A DNA stretch of 64,000 bases from Serratia sp. FDAARGOS_506. Its GTDB lineage: Bacteria > Pseudomonadota > Gammaproteobacteria > Enterobacterales > Enterobacteriaceae. The translations under genes and the position numbers were made by a program. Under the pieces are notes generated by a model, which saw only the letters and a program-made list of their open reading frames with translations, searched no databases and was not told the DNA's origin. Numbering within the stretch: the first letter of the stretch is position 1; each line of letters begins with the position of its first letter. The stretch lies in contig NZ_CP033831.1 in the NCBI RefSeq assembly GCF_003812745.1, positions 4,526,001 through 4,590,000 on the forward strand, in the 5' to 3' direction. Shown piece by piece: positions 35,771-44,304 of this stretch.

Positions 35771-35839
35771 GATAGGTTCTCGCAGTGAAGTTAAAACAAA
35801 AGTTCGCTGATATTCCCACACCTTAGGGCGGTAAAACTT

Positions 35840-36730
35840 TTATTTCGTGCCATACGGCAGTTCCCGCTGCAGCCAGGCGAGAAACGCCTTGACCGGCGGA
35901 TGCCGCTCGCGCCCCGGCGTGCACAGCACGCTGTACGCAGCGCCCGGCACGCGCACCTCCGGCCGGTACGCGACCAACAGACCGTTGTCCACCATATCGG
36001 ACACCATCACCGAACTGGCGAGCACCAACCCCTGACCGGCCACCGCCGCCTGCAGGGCGTAATGCTCCTCATGGTAGCTGCGCATCGCCGCATGGCGCTG
36101 CCACCAATCCACGCCGGCGGCCCGGCACCAGTCGCGCCAACCGCTGTCGTACAGCGCCGAATCCCCCCACTTGACGGTAATCAGCACCGGATTTTCCGGC
36201 TCGGCGGCGGCCAGCCCCGGCGCCGCGTAGACACCAAAGCTTTCCTCCAGCCGTGCCGTCTGATGCAACGCGGGATACTGCGCGCGGCTGTAGCGCACCG
36301 CCACGTCCACGCTGGCGTCCTGCTGCAGATCGATCACCTCGGCGCAGGCCTCCAATCGCACCAGATAGTGCGGGTACGCCTGGTAAAAACGCCCCAGGCG
36401 CGGCACCAGCCACAGCGCCGCGAAAGAATGCGTGACAGAGACGCACAGCGATCCGGCGCTGGGCTGCGGCCGCAGGCCCTCGAGCGTGGCAGCGACGTCC
36501 AGCAGCGCGCCGTGCACTCCGGCAAACAGCGTTTCGCCCTTCGGCGTCAGCCGCACGCCGCGCGGCACCCGTTCGAACAGCGCAAACCCCAACTGTTGTT
36601 CCAGCGCTTTGATCTGGTGCGAAATCGCCGTCGGCGTCACCGCCAGTTCGGCTGCCGCCAGCTTGAAGCTGCGCAGGCGAGCGGCGGATTCAAAGGTGCG
36701 CAATGCGTTGACGGGCAGCGTGGCGAACAT
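35840..36730 (-). CDS. LysR-family regulator (GcvA-like)
   Basis: 296-residue LysR protein of the GcvA type: 'LPVNALRTFESAARLRSFKLAAAELAVTPTAISHQIKALEQQLGFALFERVPRGVRLTPKG'. The effector domain includes 'VTHSFAALWLVPRLGRFYQAYPHYLVRLEA' and 'DVAVRYSRAQYPAL'. It is divergent from the FMN-reductase gene at 36846, with 115 bases between starts, so control of that gene is likely. Confidence 0.9.
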   Translation of the reverse strand: MFATLPVNALRTFESAARLRSFKLAAAELAVTPTAISHQIKALEQQLGFALFERVPRGVRLTPKGETLFAGVHGALLDVAATLEGLRPQPSAGSLCVSVTHSFAALWLVPRLGRFYQAYPHYLVRLEACAEVIDLQQDASVDVAVRYSRAQYPALHQTARLEESFGVYAAPGLAAAEPENPVLITVKWGDSALYDSGWRDWCRAAGVDWWQRHAAMRSYHEEHYALQAAVAGQGLVLASSVMVSDMVDNGLLVAYRPEVRVPGAAYSVLCTPGRERHPPVKAFLAWLQRELPYGTK

Positions 36731-36845
36731 GGCGAAGCCTCTTGAGATGAGTTGATCTCATCCTGGCAGAAAAGCCGTCATTTGTCGCTTGCCGACACTT
36801 GTCTCTAGAGTAGAGCTGAATTTACTTCACACCGAGGAGCATGAC

Positions 36846-37481
36846 ATGAATTCAACTCATCAGCCCAAACGTCTGGTGGTGCTGGTCGGCAGCCCGCGCC
36901 GCGACGGCAACAGCGCCACGCTGGCGCAGGCGATCCTGGCGGGTGCCGCCGAAGCCGGTACATCCGCCAGTCTGCATTTTCTCGATGATTACCTGAGCGG
37001 TTTTCTGAGCGATGAACGCCACACGCCGCCGCCGGGCGATCGCTACGCCGAGCTGTTTCTGGAGCACTTCCTGCCGGCCGACGGCGCAGTATTTTGTACG
37101 CCGATTTACTGGTACGGCATGTCGGCGCAAACCAAAGCCTTTTTCGATCGCTCGTTCAGCTTCTATTCCAACGCCTACCCTCAGGCGGAACAGGTGCACC
37201 AGCGCATGAGCGGCAAACGCATCGGGCTGGCGGTAGCGTCTGAAGAAACCTACCCCGGTGCAGCGCTGGGCATCGTACATCAGCTCCAGGAATTCAGCCG
37301 CTACACCCACTCCGCCTTCGTCGGCGTGGTGCACGGTGCCGGCAACCAGCGCGGCGAGATCGCCCGCGATCCGCGCAACCCGCTGCAGGCCGCCCGCGCG
37401 CTGGGGCGCGAATTCTTCACTCGCCCCTATTCGGATTATCAGATGGACAGCCCGCGCAGCACGCAGGTCTGGGAGGGGTAA
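36846..37481 (+). CDS. NAD(P)H-dependent FMN reductase / flavodoxin-like protein
   Basis: 211-residue flavodoxin-fold protein: 'LVVLVGSPRRDGNSATLAQAILAGA' is the FMN phosphate loop, and 'ADGAVFCTPIYWYGMSAQTKAFFDRSFSFYS' is the second flavin segment. It resembles IsuR/FMN-reductase-type enzymes. The ATG at 36846 follows GAGGAG by seven bases. The 3' end overlaps the convergent O-antigen-ligase-like gene by 43 bases. The divergent LysR gene is its likely regulator. Confidence 0.88.
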   Translation: MNSTHQPKRLVVLVGSPRRDGNSATLAQAILAGAAEAGTSASLHFLDDYLSGFLSDERHTPPPGDRYAELFLEHFLPADGAVFCTPIYWYGMSAQTKAFFDRSFSFYSNAYPQAEQVHQRMSGKRIGLAVASEETYPGAALGIVHQLQEFSRYTHSAFVGVVHGAGNQRGEIARDPRNPLQAARALGREFFTRPYSDYQMDSPRSTQVWEG

Positions 37482-38707
37482 GTAGGGTGCTCTGAGGCAA
37501 TTGCAAACATAACGTCAGCCTCTGTCGCAATCTGTTGCGGGCCATCGGTCCGCCGTTTGGGCTGCGACAGCAGCAGCGCCAGCGGCAGCCAAAACAGGTA
37601 CCAAAATTCCGCCGGATTGGCGATCACAAACATGCCCTGCGAACTGTAGAACACCAGCATGAACAGAAACAGGGCGGCTTCCCAACGCCGCCCTGCGCGC
37701 CAGTGCGCGATGGCAAGCCGCGCGCCGTATCCCAGCAGTGCCAGCAGCAATAGGAAACCCACGCAGCCCCCCTTCAGCAACGCACCAAGGTACAGGCTGT
37801 GCGTGGTATGGTTCAGCTCGCCGGTATAATTGAGAAAGTTAAGCTGCTTATCAAAGCCATAGCCGAAGAACGGTGCCTGTTCGATCAGCGTCATGCTGTG
37901 GTGCCAGATGCTGATACGGACAAAGCTTTGTTGATACAGTTCACCAAAGCGGGTAAGCAGCATCTCGCCGATCGCGCTGTATACGATGACCACCCCCACG
38001 GCCAGCGCGACAGGCAGCAGGATCCACAGCCATCTCCCCGGCCGCTGTCGATAAGGTATCGCCACCACCACCGCAAGCGCCAGTGCGATCAGCGGACCAC
38101 GGCTTTGCGTCAGCACCATGAATGCCAGCAGCGGCGGGATAAAACACAGCGCCGCCTTCTGCCGGGTATCGCGGAAAATCATCAGGCTCAACAGAATGGC
38201 GAGGGCGGCGTAGCCGGCCAGATCGATCACGTTGCTTGGCCCCGGATTGCGGGCAGTGGTTTCACGCAGGTGATAAATCGACGGTGCGTCAACCAGCGTC
38301 AGATACAGACACAGCGTCGTAATGCCGGCCAGTATCGCCCACTGCAGGTGATGACGCCGTTCACCGTCGAGCAACGTTACCAGCCAGGCGAGATACAGCA
38401 GAATATAGGCGCTGTGGGTCAAGGCCGACGGCATGTCGCCCGGCGTCTCGCCCCACAGCGCACTGAGGGAGTAATAAAGCAGAAACATCAGCGCCAGCCC
38501 GCCGCCCCACAGCGCCTGGCGATTGGCCAACAGCTGCCGCCGCAGCGGCGGCCAGGTGAACACTGCGGCCAGCCACAGCAGCGCCGCCAGATGAAACAGG
38601 TTGTTGACGCGGGTTTGTCCGCAAAATATCGCGCTGAAAAACGCGAAGGCCAAGAACAGCGCGCTGCCGAAGCGATAACACCGCTCAGGCTTGCTGAAAG
38701 TAAACAT
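37439..38707 (-). CDS. O-antigen ligase/polymerase-like membrane protein
   Basis: 422-residue inner-membrane protein with about ten to twelve hydrophobic spans and a large periplasmic loop ('FGELYQQSFVRISIWHHSMTLIEQAPFFGYGFDKQLNFLNYTGELNHTTHSLYLGALLKGG'). The R-x-x-x-W...G.G and H-x-S/H-N elements in that loop are typical of the WaaL/Wzy-C family, which joins O-antigen or sugars to lipid A core. The ATG at 38707 follows GAAGGTGG and overlaps the upstream WaaZ-like gene by 23 bases. The 3' end overlaps the convergent FMN reductase gene. Confidence 0.8.
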   Translation of the reverse strand: MFTFSKPERCYRFGSALFLAFAFFSAIFCGQTRVNNLFHLAALLWLAAVFTWPPLRRQLLANRQALWGGGLALMFLLYYSLSALWGETPGDMPSALTHSAYILLYLAWLVTLLDGERRHHLQWAILAGITTLCLYLTLVDAPSIYHLRETTARNPGPSNVIDLAGYAALAILLSLMIFRDTRQKAALCFIPPLLAFMVLTQSRGPLIALALAVVVAIPYRQRPGRWLWILLPVALAVGVVIVYSAIGEMLLTRFGELYQQSFVRISIWHHSMTLIEQAPFFGYGFDKQLNFLNYTGELNHTTHSLYLGALLKGGCVGFLLLLALLGYGARLAIAHWRAGRRWEAALFLFMLVFYSSQGMFVIANPAEFWYLFWLPLALLLSQPKRRTDGPQQIATEADVMFAIASEHPTYPSQTCVLRGLSI

Positions 38708-39593
38708 TGCCATCCACCTTCTCGAAGATGTCACTGTCGATAGCGCTGTGCAGAGAAAGGTTTTTTATCGCGATCTGCTGCTTTCTCATGATCGCGCCGG
38801 CATGCCGGAAAGCGGGGATCACCAGCGACTCTACCTTGTCCGCCAGGAACGTCGGCAACCGGTCCTGCTCCGTTTCGTAAAAACGCGGTTGGTGGAAGTT
38901 GTTCATGTCCAGCCCGGCGATAAACAACTGTCCGAAGCCGAGATAGGCGATGATTTGCAGCGCCCAGTAGGCCACGGTGCCGGCGTCAAAAATACCGCAG
39001 CGGATATCCTGGCTGAAACCGAGCGTGCGGCTCGCGGCGGCGAAGACCACGCCGTTTTCCCGGCAGTAGTGCTCCCACAGCGCGCTGCTGTCAATACGGG
39101 GGTGATAAATCTTGCAGGCCGCGTCTTCGACGATCGCCAATCGGCAGCCGATCGCTGCCTGACCAAAGCGATCGAGAATGCGCGCCACGCCGTGCACGGT
39201 GGTGAACAGCGTCAGCTCGGGCCGTTGAATGACGTCGTGCACGATCTCCGGGCGGCTGTCGATAAAGCCCATGTCCACGATGACGTAGAAGCGAAAATCC
39301 ACCTGCCGATGCAGAAAATAGGCGCCGTTGACCCCGATAGCGGGCATGGCGGGAATATTTTCGAAGCGCAGCGTCTTCACCGATGGGCCGGTGGCCGTCA
39401 GCAGCACCTCACCCCGGCAGCTGTTGCGCAGTTCACTCAACGGGACGATCGGCACCGGCCGGTGCTTGTACCATAAGGCGGCGATTTCACCGCCTTCGCC
39501 GCGTACGATCTTCACGTAAGGCCAGAGGTTTTCGTTATGCCGATAAGGGCGCGGATGGGAATAGCGATAGACCTGCTTAAAAAAAGACCCCAT
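38685..39593 (-). CDS. WaaZ-like lipopolysaccharide core biosynthesis protein
   Basis: 302-residue cytosolic protein similar in pattern to E. coli WaaZ, which is needed for adding a third Kdo to LPS core. The visible pattern is 'EVLLTATGPSVKTLRFENIPAMPAIGVNGAYFLHRQVDFRFYVIVDMGFIDSRPEIV', then 'IFDAGTVAYWALQIIAYLGFGQLFIAGLDMNNFHQPRFYE'. It overlaps the O-antigen ligase-like gene, forming a two-gene LPS modification unit far from any main waa cluster visible here. The ATG at 39593 (MGSFFKQV) follows AGGA at about ten bases; an in-frame ATG at 39620 lacks a site. The upstream DNA is AT-rich. Confidence 0.65.
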   Translation of the reverse strand: MGSFFKQVYRYSHPRPYRHNENLWPYVKIVRGEGGEIAALWYKHRPVPIVPLSELRNSCRGEVLLTATGPSVKTLRFENIPAMPAIGVNGAYFLHRQVDFRFYVIVDMGFIDSRPEIVHDVIQRPELTLFTTVHGVARILDRFGQAAIGCRLAIVEDAACKIYHPRIDSSALWEHYCRENGVVFAAASRTLGFSQDIRCGIFDAGTVAYWALQIIAYLGFGQLFIAGLDMNNFHQPRFYETEQDRLPTFLADKVESLVIPAFRHAGAIMRKQQIAIKNLSLHSAIDSDIFEKVDGNVYFQQA

Positions 39594-39891
39594 GGTGGCG
39601 ATATCCTGTCCAGAGTGCATGACAATGCCTACAGAGGCATCTTTCTGTATGCTCAGAATTTAAAAACGTGTCAGCACTGGCCAGGCCGTGTAGCGAGTAT
39701 CTAAATATTCGTTTAATGAGGCAATTTATGTAATTTGAATTATTAGTTAGCGTACCGACAAGAGATGTGTCTAAGTGTTAATGGAATGAAAAATTGTTGC
39801 AGCGCGTAAAAATAACGTGAATGGCACTGCTGCTTGGCATTGAGGGGGTTTTGTTATAACGTATCACAACTTCAGCCAAAGGAAGACGACG

Positions 39892-40134
39892 ATGAAAATC
39901 CAGCTGTCGCTGCTGTTTCTCAGCCTGCTGGCCGGCAAGGCCGCGGCGTTTCAGTCAAAAGTGCCCGAACCGCGCCCGGAACAGGCGCGCGCGGCGGAAC
40001 AAAACATCGAAAATCTGTTTTACGGCTTTCACGCCATGGACGCCCAGCCGGTGAGCATCGGCAGCTGCGCAGCGGTGCCGGTAGCAGGATGCCAATGCGC
40101 GTTCTGCACCCAGCTGCGGCAGGCCGGGCGCTGA
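39892..40134 (+). CDS. small secreted Cys-containing protein
   Basis: 80-residue protein with a clear signal peptide (MKIQLSLLFLSLLAGKAAA, cleavage before FQS). It leaves about 60 residues that end in a cysteine cluster 'SCAAVPVAGCQCAFCTQ' (four Cys). The ribosome site AAGGAAG precedes the ATG. I do not recognise a family. The mature peptide should be periplasmic or exported, and the four cysteines suggest disulfides or metal binding. The 300 bases upstream are AT-rich and hold no gene. Confidence 0.7.
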   Translation: MKIQLSLLFLSLLAGKAAAFQSKVPEPRPEQARAAEQNIENLFYGFHAMDAQPVSIGSCAAVPVAGCQCAFCTQLRQAGR

Positions 40135-40145
40135 AGCCCCCTTAT

Positions 40146-40778
40146 TCACCCCAGCTCATACTGCACGATCAGCTGCCCTTTCTTCATCCTTACGCCGGTG
40201 ATAGCGATCGCCCCCACCTCGCCCAGCCTGGCAACATGGGTGCCGCCGCAGCCGTAGGCGGGCAGTTCGCCGAAGCCGACCTGGCGCATCCCGTCCACCG
40301 CCTGTTGGCGGCGCGGCAAATCGGCGGCGATCAAGCGCGCCAGCTCAGCCTGCAAAAAGTCCGCTTCTATCGTCTGCGCATCCGGCCCTGGCGTAAACGT
40401 GATGCGCCCTTCCCCCGGCCAATGATGCGCTTTCACCGGCCGCCAACCGCGGGTTTCCCCCAGCCAGCCGATCAGATGCCCACCGGAGTGCCAGCGGGCA
40501 TGCAGGCGGCGCTGCGCTTCATCAATTTGCATCGTAACCGGCCCTATCGGCAGCGGCGCGGCAGTAAAGTGCACCACGGTATCCCCCTGCTGCTGCACCC
40601 GCAGCACGGCGACGCCACCTAACGCCCCAACGTCTGACGGCTGGCCGCCGCCCTGCGGGTGGAACAGCGTGGCGTCGAGCTCTACGGCGTAAGCGCCCGC
40701 CTCGGCCGGCGCGCAGCTCAACACCTGCGCCTGGCCCTGTACATCGTCGCTGTAGTAATAACGTCGTTCGGTCATCAT
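40146..40778 (-). CDS. alanyl-tRNA editing protein AlaX
   Basis: 210-residue free-standing editing domain of the AlaX-M size class. It hydrolyses mischarged Ser- or Gly-tRNA(Ala). The zinc motifs are H-x-x-x-H (His97, His101 in 'WHSGGHL') and C-x-x-x-H (Cys177, His181 in 'GCGGTHV'). The N-terminal part 'DATLFHPQGGGQPSDVG' is the conserved AlaRS-like beta barrel. GAGGAG lies upstream of tandem ATG codons. The LysR gene at 40861 is divergent. Confidence 0.92.
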   Translation of the reverse strand: MMTERRYYYSDDVQGQAQVLSCAPAEAGAYAVELDATLFHPQGGGQPSDVGALGGVAVLRVQQQGDTVVHFTAAPLPIGPVTMQIDEAQRRLHARWHSGGHLIGWLGETRGWRPVKAHHWPGEGRITFTPGPDAQTIEADFLQAELARLIAADLPRRQQAVDGMRQVGFGELPAYGCGGTHVARLGEVGAIAITGVRMKKGQLIVQYELG

Positions 40779-40860
40779 TTTTCTCCTCGGTTCGAAGAGC
40801 CATTATATTCATGTCATAATCGATGTATAATCCGCCGCCATCACAATGGACCTTTGCGTC

Positions 40861-41796
40861 ATGAGCACAAATCTTTCTTACGCGCTGTTGCCCGAAATGG
40901 CCGTTTTCGTTCAGGTGGTAGAGAGCGGCAGCTTTTCCGCCGCCGCTCGCAAACTGGGTACTTCGCCTTCCGCCGTCAGCCGCAGCGTGGCGAAGCTCGA
41001 GCAGGCGCTGGCGCTGCAGCTGCTGCACCGCACCACTCGCAAACTGCGGCTAAGCGAAAGCGGCGAAGAGGCGTTTGCGCACTGCCGCACCCTGCTGGCG
41101 GCGGCCGACGCGGTCATGGCGATTGGCGGGCGCGGCGCCGCGGAGCCCGAGGGATTGGTCAGCGTCAGCGTGCCGAAGGCGGTGGGCCGCTTCGTGTTGC
41201 ATCCGCACATGCCGGAGTTCCTGCGCCGCTATCCGAAGGTGGACGTGAGGCTGCGGCTGGAAGATCGCTACATGGATTTGATCGACGACCGGGTCGATCT
41301 GGCGCTGCGCATCACCGATCGCCCGTCGCCCGGGTTGATCGGCCGCCAGTTGATGAGAATAGACCATTTGCTGTGCGCCACGCCGCACTACCTGACGCAG
41401 CACGGCACGCCGCAGCACCCGCACGATCTGGCGGCGCACAGCTGCATCTATCTGGGCGAAACGCCGAGCGACGCGCAATGGAAGTTCCGCCGCAGCGGCA
41501 AAGCGGTAACGGTCAACGTGCGCGGCCGCTACGCCGCCAACCACACCGGCGTGCGGCTGGACGCGGTGAAACAACATATCGGCATCGGCAGCCTGCCGTA
41601 CTTTACCGCCCGCCAGGCGCTCGACGACGGCGAGATCGTGCAGGTGTTGCCGGAGTGGGATTTCCTCAGCAGCTATCACGGCGGCCTGTGGTTGCTTTAC
41701 GCGCCTAACCAGTATCTGCCGCCCAAACTGCGGGTGTTTATCGACTATCTCGTCGCCTGCCTGGCGCAGGAGCCGCAGCTAAAGCGCCTTGCGTAG
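40861..41796 (+). CDS. LysR-family transcriptional regulator
   Basis: 311-residue LysR regulator starting MSTNLSYALLPEMAVFVQVVESGSFSAAARKLGTSPSAVSRSV, with the wing 'LLHRTTRKLRLSESG'. The effector domain has 'RFVLHPHMPEFLRRYPKVDVRLRLEDRYMDLIDDRVDLALRI'. An alternative start five codons upstream exists; neither has a clear ribosome site. It is divergent from the AlaX gene and its 3' end overlaps the convergent alkB gene by 18 bases. The target is unknown. Confidence 0.9.
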   Translation: MSTNLSYALLPEMAVFVQVVESGSFSAAARKLGTSPSAVSRSVAKLEQALALQLLHRTTRKLRLSESGEEAFAHCRTLLAAADAVMAIGGRGAAEPEGLVSVSVPKAVGRFVLHPHMPEFLRRYPKVDVRLRLEDRYMDLIDDRVDLALRITDRPSPGLIGRQLMRIDHLLCATPHYLTQHGTPQHPHDLAAHSCIYLGETPSDAQWKFRRSGKAVTVNVRGRYAANHTGVRLDAVKQHIGIGSLPYFTARQALDDGEIVQVLPEWDFLSSYHGGLWLLYAPNQYLPPKLRVFIDYLVACLAQEPQLKRLA

Positions 41797-42426
41797 CGTG
41801 ATGTTGATGCGGTGCGGCCCCACCAACGAGTGGTAGCCTTCCTTGACCGGCAGGATGCCGTGAAAACAGAGCCGCGCCGGGCCGCCCCATACCACCACGT
41901 CGCCGTGCGCCAAGGGGATGCGCCGCGCCCGATCGCTGCGTTGCAGCCCGCCGAACTGAAACACCGCCGGCAGCCCGAGCGACACCGAGACGATCGGTGC
42001 ACCGAAGTCGTGCTCGTCTTTATCCTGATGCAGCGACAGCTTGCTGCCCGGATCGTAACGGTTCATCAGGCAAGAATCCGGCACGAAGGGGCCGAATCCC
42101 GCCTGCTGCGCGGCTTCGTCCGCCAGCGCCATCAGGATGGGGGGAATGGCCGGCCAACGTTTGCCGCTGCGCGCGTCGCGTTCCGAATAGCGGTAACCGC
42201 GGCTGTCGCTGGTCCAGCCGTTGCCGCACCAGCTCATCGCCACCGACATCACGTGCCCGCCGGGCGTGGTCAAATGCCGCCACGGCACCTGGGCCACCAC
42301 GCCCTGCACCGCCGCCAGCAGTTCCGGCCCGTGATCGCGTACGAAGCCGTGCATCACCACCGCGCCGGGGGCGATCTCTTCGCGCCACGGCGGCGGCAGC
42401 GCGTCTTCAAAAAGATCGATTGTCAT
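41779..42426 (-). CDS. alkB: DNA oxidative demethylase AlkB
   Basis: 215-residue Fe(II)/2-oxoglutarate dioxygenase that removes 1-methyladenine and 3-methylcytosine lesions. The iron ligands are His133, Asp135 (LHQDKDE) and His189 (LCFHGI). Arg206 and Arg212 in 'HRINITLRKA' bind 2-oxoglutarate. The substrate loop 'WCGNGWTSDSRGYRYSERDARSGKRWPAIP' is typical. It aligns over the full length with E. coli AlkB (216). Here it is not linked to ada and stands alone. Confidence 0.95.
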   Translation of the reverse strand: MTIDLFEDALPPPWREEIAPGAVVMHGFVRDHGPELLAAVQGVVAQVPWRHLTTPGGHVMSVAMSWCGNGWTSDSRGYRYSERDARSGKRWPAIPPILMALADEAAQQAGFGPFVPDSCLMNRYDPGSKLSLHQDKDEHDFGAPIVSVSLGLPAVFQFGGLQRSDRARRIPLAHGDVVVWGGPARLCFHGILPVKEGYHSLVGPHRINITLRKAL

Positions 42427-42559
42427 CGCCAAAACCTGTATGAATACACAGTAATCATTCTAACCCGCCGCCGCCAATTGTCCAGCGCCCGGCAACGCCA
42501 TTGTCGTTGGCGGCAAATTTCTCTACAGTAGCCGCCATAAAATCAATCACTCACCGGGA

Positions 42560-43444
42560 ATGCGTGTGATTAAGGGCATTACTCTGTCGGTCGTCGCCTC
42601 CATCTTGTTCGGCGCGATGTATTACTTCACCTCTACCCTCACCCCGCTGAACGGCGAACAGGTCTACGGCTGGCGCACGCTGCTGACGCTGCCGTTCCTG
42701 ACGCTGTTCATGGCGCTGTCCGGCGATTGGCGCAAAGTGGGCGATACGCTGGCCTGGATCGGCCAACGGCCGCAGCGCCTGCTGGGCCTGCTGCTCACCT
42801 CGGCGCTGCTGGGGGTGCAGCTGTGGCTGTTCCTGTGGGCGCCGCTGCACGGCAAGGCGCTCGACGTATCGCTCGGCTATTTTCTGCTGCCGCTGACCAT
42901 GGTGCTGGCGGGCCGTTTTTTCTACCGCGATCGGCTTTCGCTGCTGCAAAAGCTGGCGGTGGCGTGCGCCATGGTGGGGGTAGGCAATGAACTGTATCAG
43001 GCGGGCGGCGTCTCGTGGCCGACGCTGATGGTGGCGCTGGGCTATCCGCTCTACTTTATTTTGCGGCGGCATTTCGGCACCGACAATCTCGGCGGGCTGT
43101 GGTGCGAGCTGGCGCTGATGCTGCCGGCGGCGGCCTGGTTCGCCTTCGGCGACGGCGGCGCAGCGGCACTGCAGATCAATGCCGAGCTGTATTGGCGCAT
43201 TCCGCTGCTCGGCGTCATCAGCGCCGTGGCGCTGGTGTGTTACATCCTCGCCAGCCGCCTGCTGCCGTTCAGCCTGTTCGGCCTGCTGAGCTATGTGGAA
43301 CCGGTGCTGCTGGTGCTCGTCGCGCTGCTGCTCGGCGAGAGCATCAGCCAAAGCGAATGGCCAACCTATCTGGCGATCTGGCTGGCGGTGCTGCTGCTGG
43401 CGACGGAGGGCGCACGGCACCTGCTGCGCCGCCAGCGGGTCTGA
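42560..43444 (+). CDS. rarD: EamA-family transporter RarD
   Basis: 294-residue inner-membrane protein with ten hydrophobic spans, of the RarD branch of the DMT superfamily: 'SILFGAMYYFTSTLTPLNGEQVYGWRTLLTLPFLTLFM', 'PLHGKALDVSLGYFLLPLTMVLAGRFFYRDRLS', 'LPFSLFGLLSYVEPVLLVLVALLLGE'. The substrate is unknown. It is divergent from alkB and ends 1 base before the convergent entA gene. Confidence 0.9.
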   Translation: MRVIKGITLSVVASILFGAMYYFTSTLTPLNGEQVYGWRTLLTLPFLTLFMALSGDWRKVGDTLAWIGQRPQRLLGLLLTSALLGVQLWLFLWAPLHGKALDVSLGYFLLPLTMVLAGRFFYRDRLSLLQKLAVACAMVGVGNELYQAGGVSWPTLMVALGYPLYFILRRHFGTDNLGGLWCELALMLPAAAWFAFGDGGAAALQINAELYWRIPLLGVISAVALVCYILASRLLPFSLFGLLSYVEPVLLVLVALLLGESISQSEWPTYLAIWLAVLLLATEGARHLLRRQRV

Positions 43445-43445
43445 C

Positions 43446-44204
43446 TCAGGCGGCCAGCGTGGCGCCGCCGTCGATCACGATGTCCTGCATGGTGATGTGG
43501 CTGGCCAAATCCGAGGCCAGGAACAACACCGCGTTGGCGATCTCATCCGGGCGGGCGATTTTTCCCAGCGGGATCCCCAGCTTGAACATCTCGGGGAAGC
43601 CGGCGATGGTGCGTTGCTGCGCATCGTCGGTCTGCCACATGCCGCGCTGCATCGGCGTGTCGGTCGAGCCCGGCGACACCAGATTGCAGCGCACGCCGAA
43701 CGGCGCCATCTCCAACCCCACGCAGTGATTCAGACTGGTCAGCGCCGCCTTGGAGGCGCAGTAGGCCGCCATCTGCGCGCGCGGCACGTGCGCGGCGTTG
43801 GAGCCAATGCTGACGATCGCCCCGCTGCGCTGCGCCTTGAAGTGCGGCAGCACGGCGCGGAACAGATAAAACGCCCCCGAGGCGTTGACGTTGATGCACT
43901 GATGCCAGTCATCCACGCTCAGATCTTCGGTATTGCCCATGCGCAGAATGCCGGCGGCGTTGATCAACACGTCCAGTCGCGGGTTCTCCGCCAACTGTTG
44001 GCGGCACACCGTCTCTACCTGCTCCGGCCGGCTGATGTCCAGCGTCACGCAAGGGTAAGGCAGATCCGGGTTGGCGAACTCGCGGTCAAACCCCACCACC
44101 TCAGCGCCCTGTGTCAAAAAATGCCGGGCGATCTGCTCGCCGATGCCGCGCGCCGCGCCGGTCACCCACACGCGTTTGCCGGTGAAATCCATCTGAATAC
44201 TCAT
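43446..44204 (-). CDS. entA: 2,3-dihydro-2,3-dihydroxybenzoate dehydrogenase
   Basis: 252-residue SDR enzyme that makes 2,3-dihydroxybenzoate, the catechol unit of enterobactin-type siderophores. It aligns with E. coli EntA: 'GKRVWVTGAARGIG', 'LINAAGILRMGNTEDLSVDDW', 'AAYCASKAALTSL' (active Tyr/Lys) and 'GVRCNLVSPGSTDTPMQRGMW...FKLGIPLGKIARPDEIAN'. The ATG at 44204 overlaps (ATGA) the stop of a 16-codon ORF that separates it from entC. In E. coli entE and entB lie between entC and entA; both are missing here. Confidence 0.93.
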   Translation of the reverse strand: MSIQMDFTGKRVWVTGAARGIGEQIARHFLTQGAEVVGFDREFANPDLPYPCVTLDISRPEQVETVCRQQLAENPRLDVLINAAGILRMGNTEDLSVDDWHQCINVNASGAFYLFRAVLPHFKAQRSGAIVSIGSNAAHVPRAQMAAYCASKAALTSLNHCVGLEMAPFGVRCNLVSPGSTDTPMQRGMWQTDDAQQRTIAGFPEMFKLGIPLGKIARPDEIANAVLFLASDLASHITMQDIVIDGGATLAA

Positions 44205-44251
44205 GCGCGCACCGCCATCCGGGCATGCTGCCGGGTCATGTTGTTGTTCAT
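44201..44251 (-). CDS. 16-residue ORF coupling entC to entA
   Basis: A short frame, MNNNMTRQHARMAVRA, with a good ribosome site (AGGAGA) and a stop overlapping the entA ATG by four bases. It sits 53 bases after the entC stop, exactly where entE and entB would be expected. It may be a leader for translational coupling or the scar of an in-frame entE-entB deletion. No function is known. Confidence 0.45.
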   Translation of the reverse strand: MNNNMTRQHARMAVRA

Positions 44252-44304
44252 CGTTGTCTCCTGCGAAAGCGTATGACGCGGCGCGCACTGCGCCGCAAAG
44301 AGGC

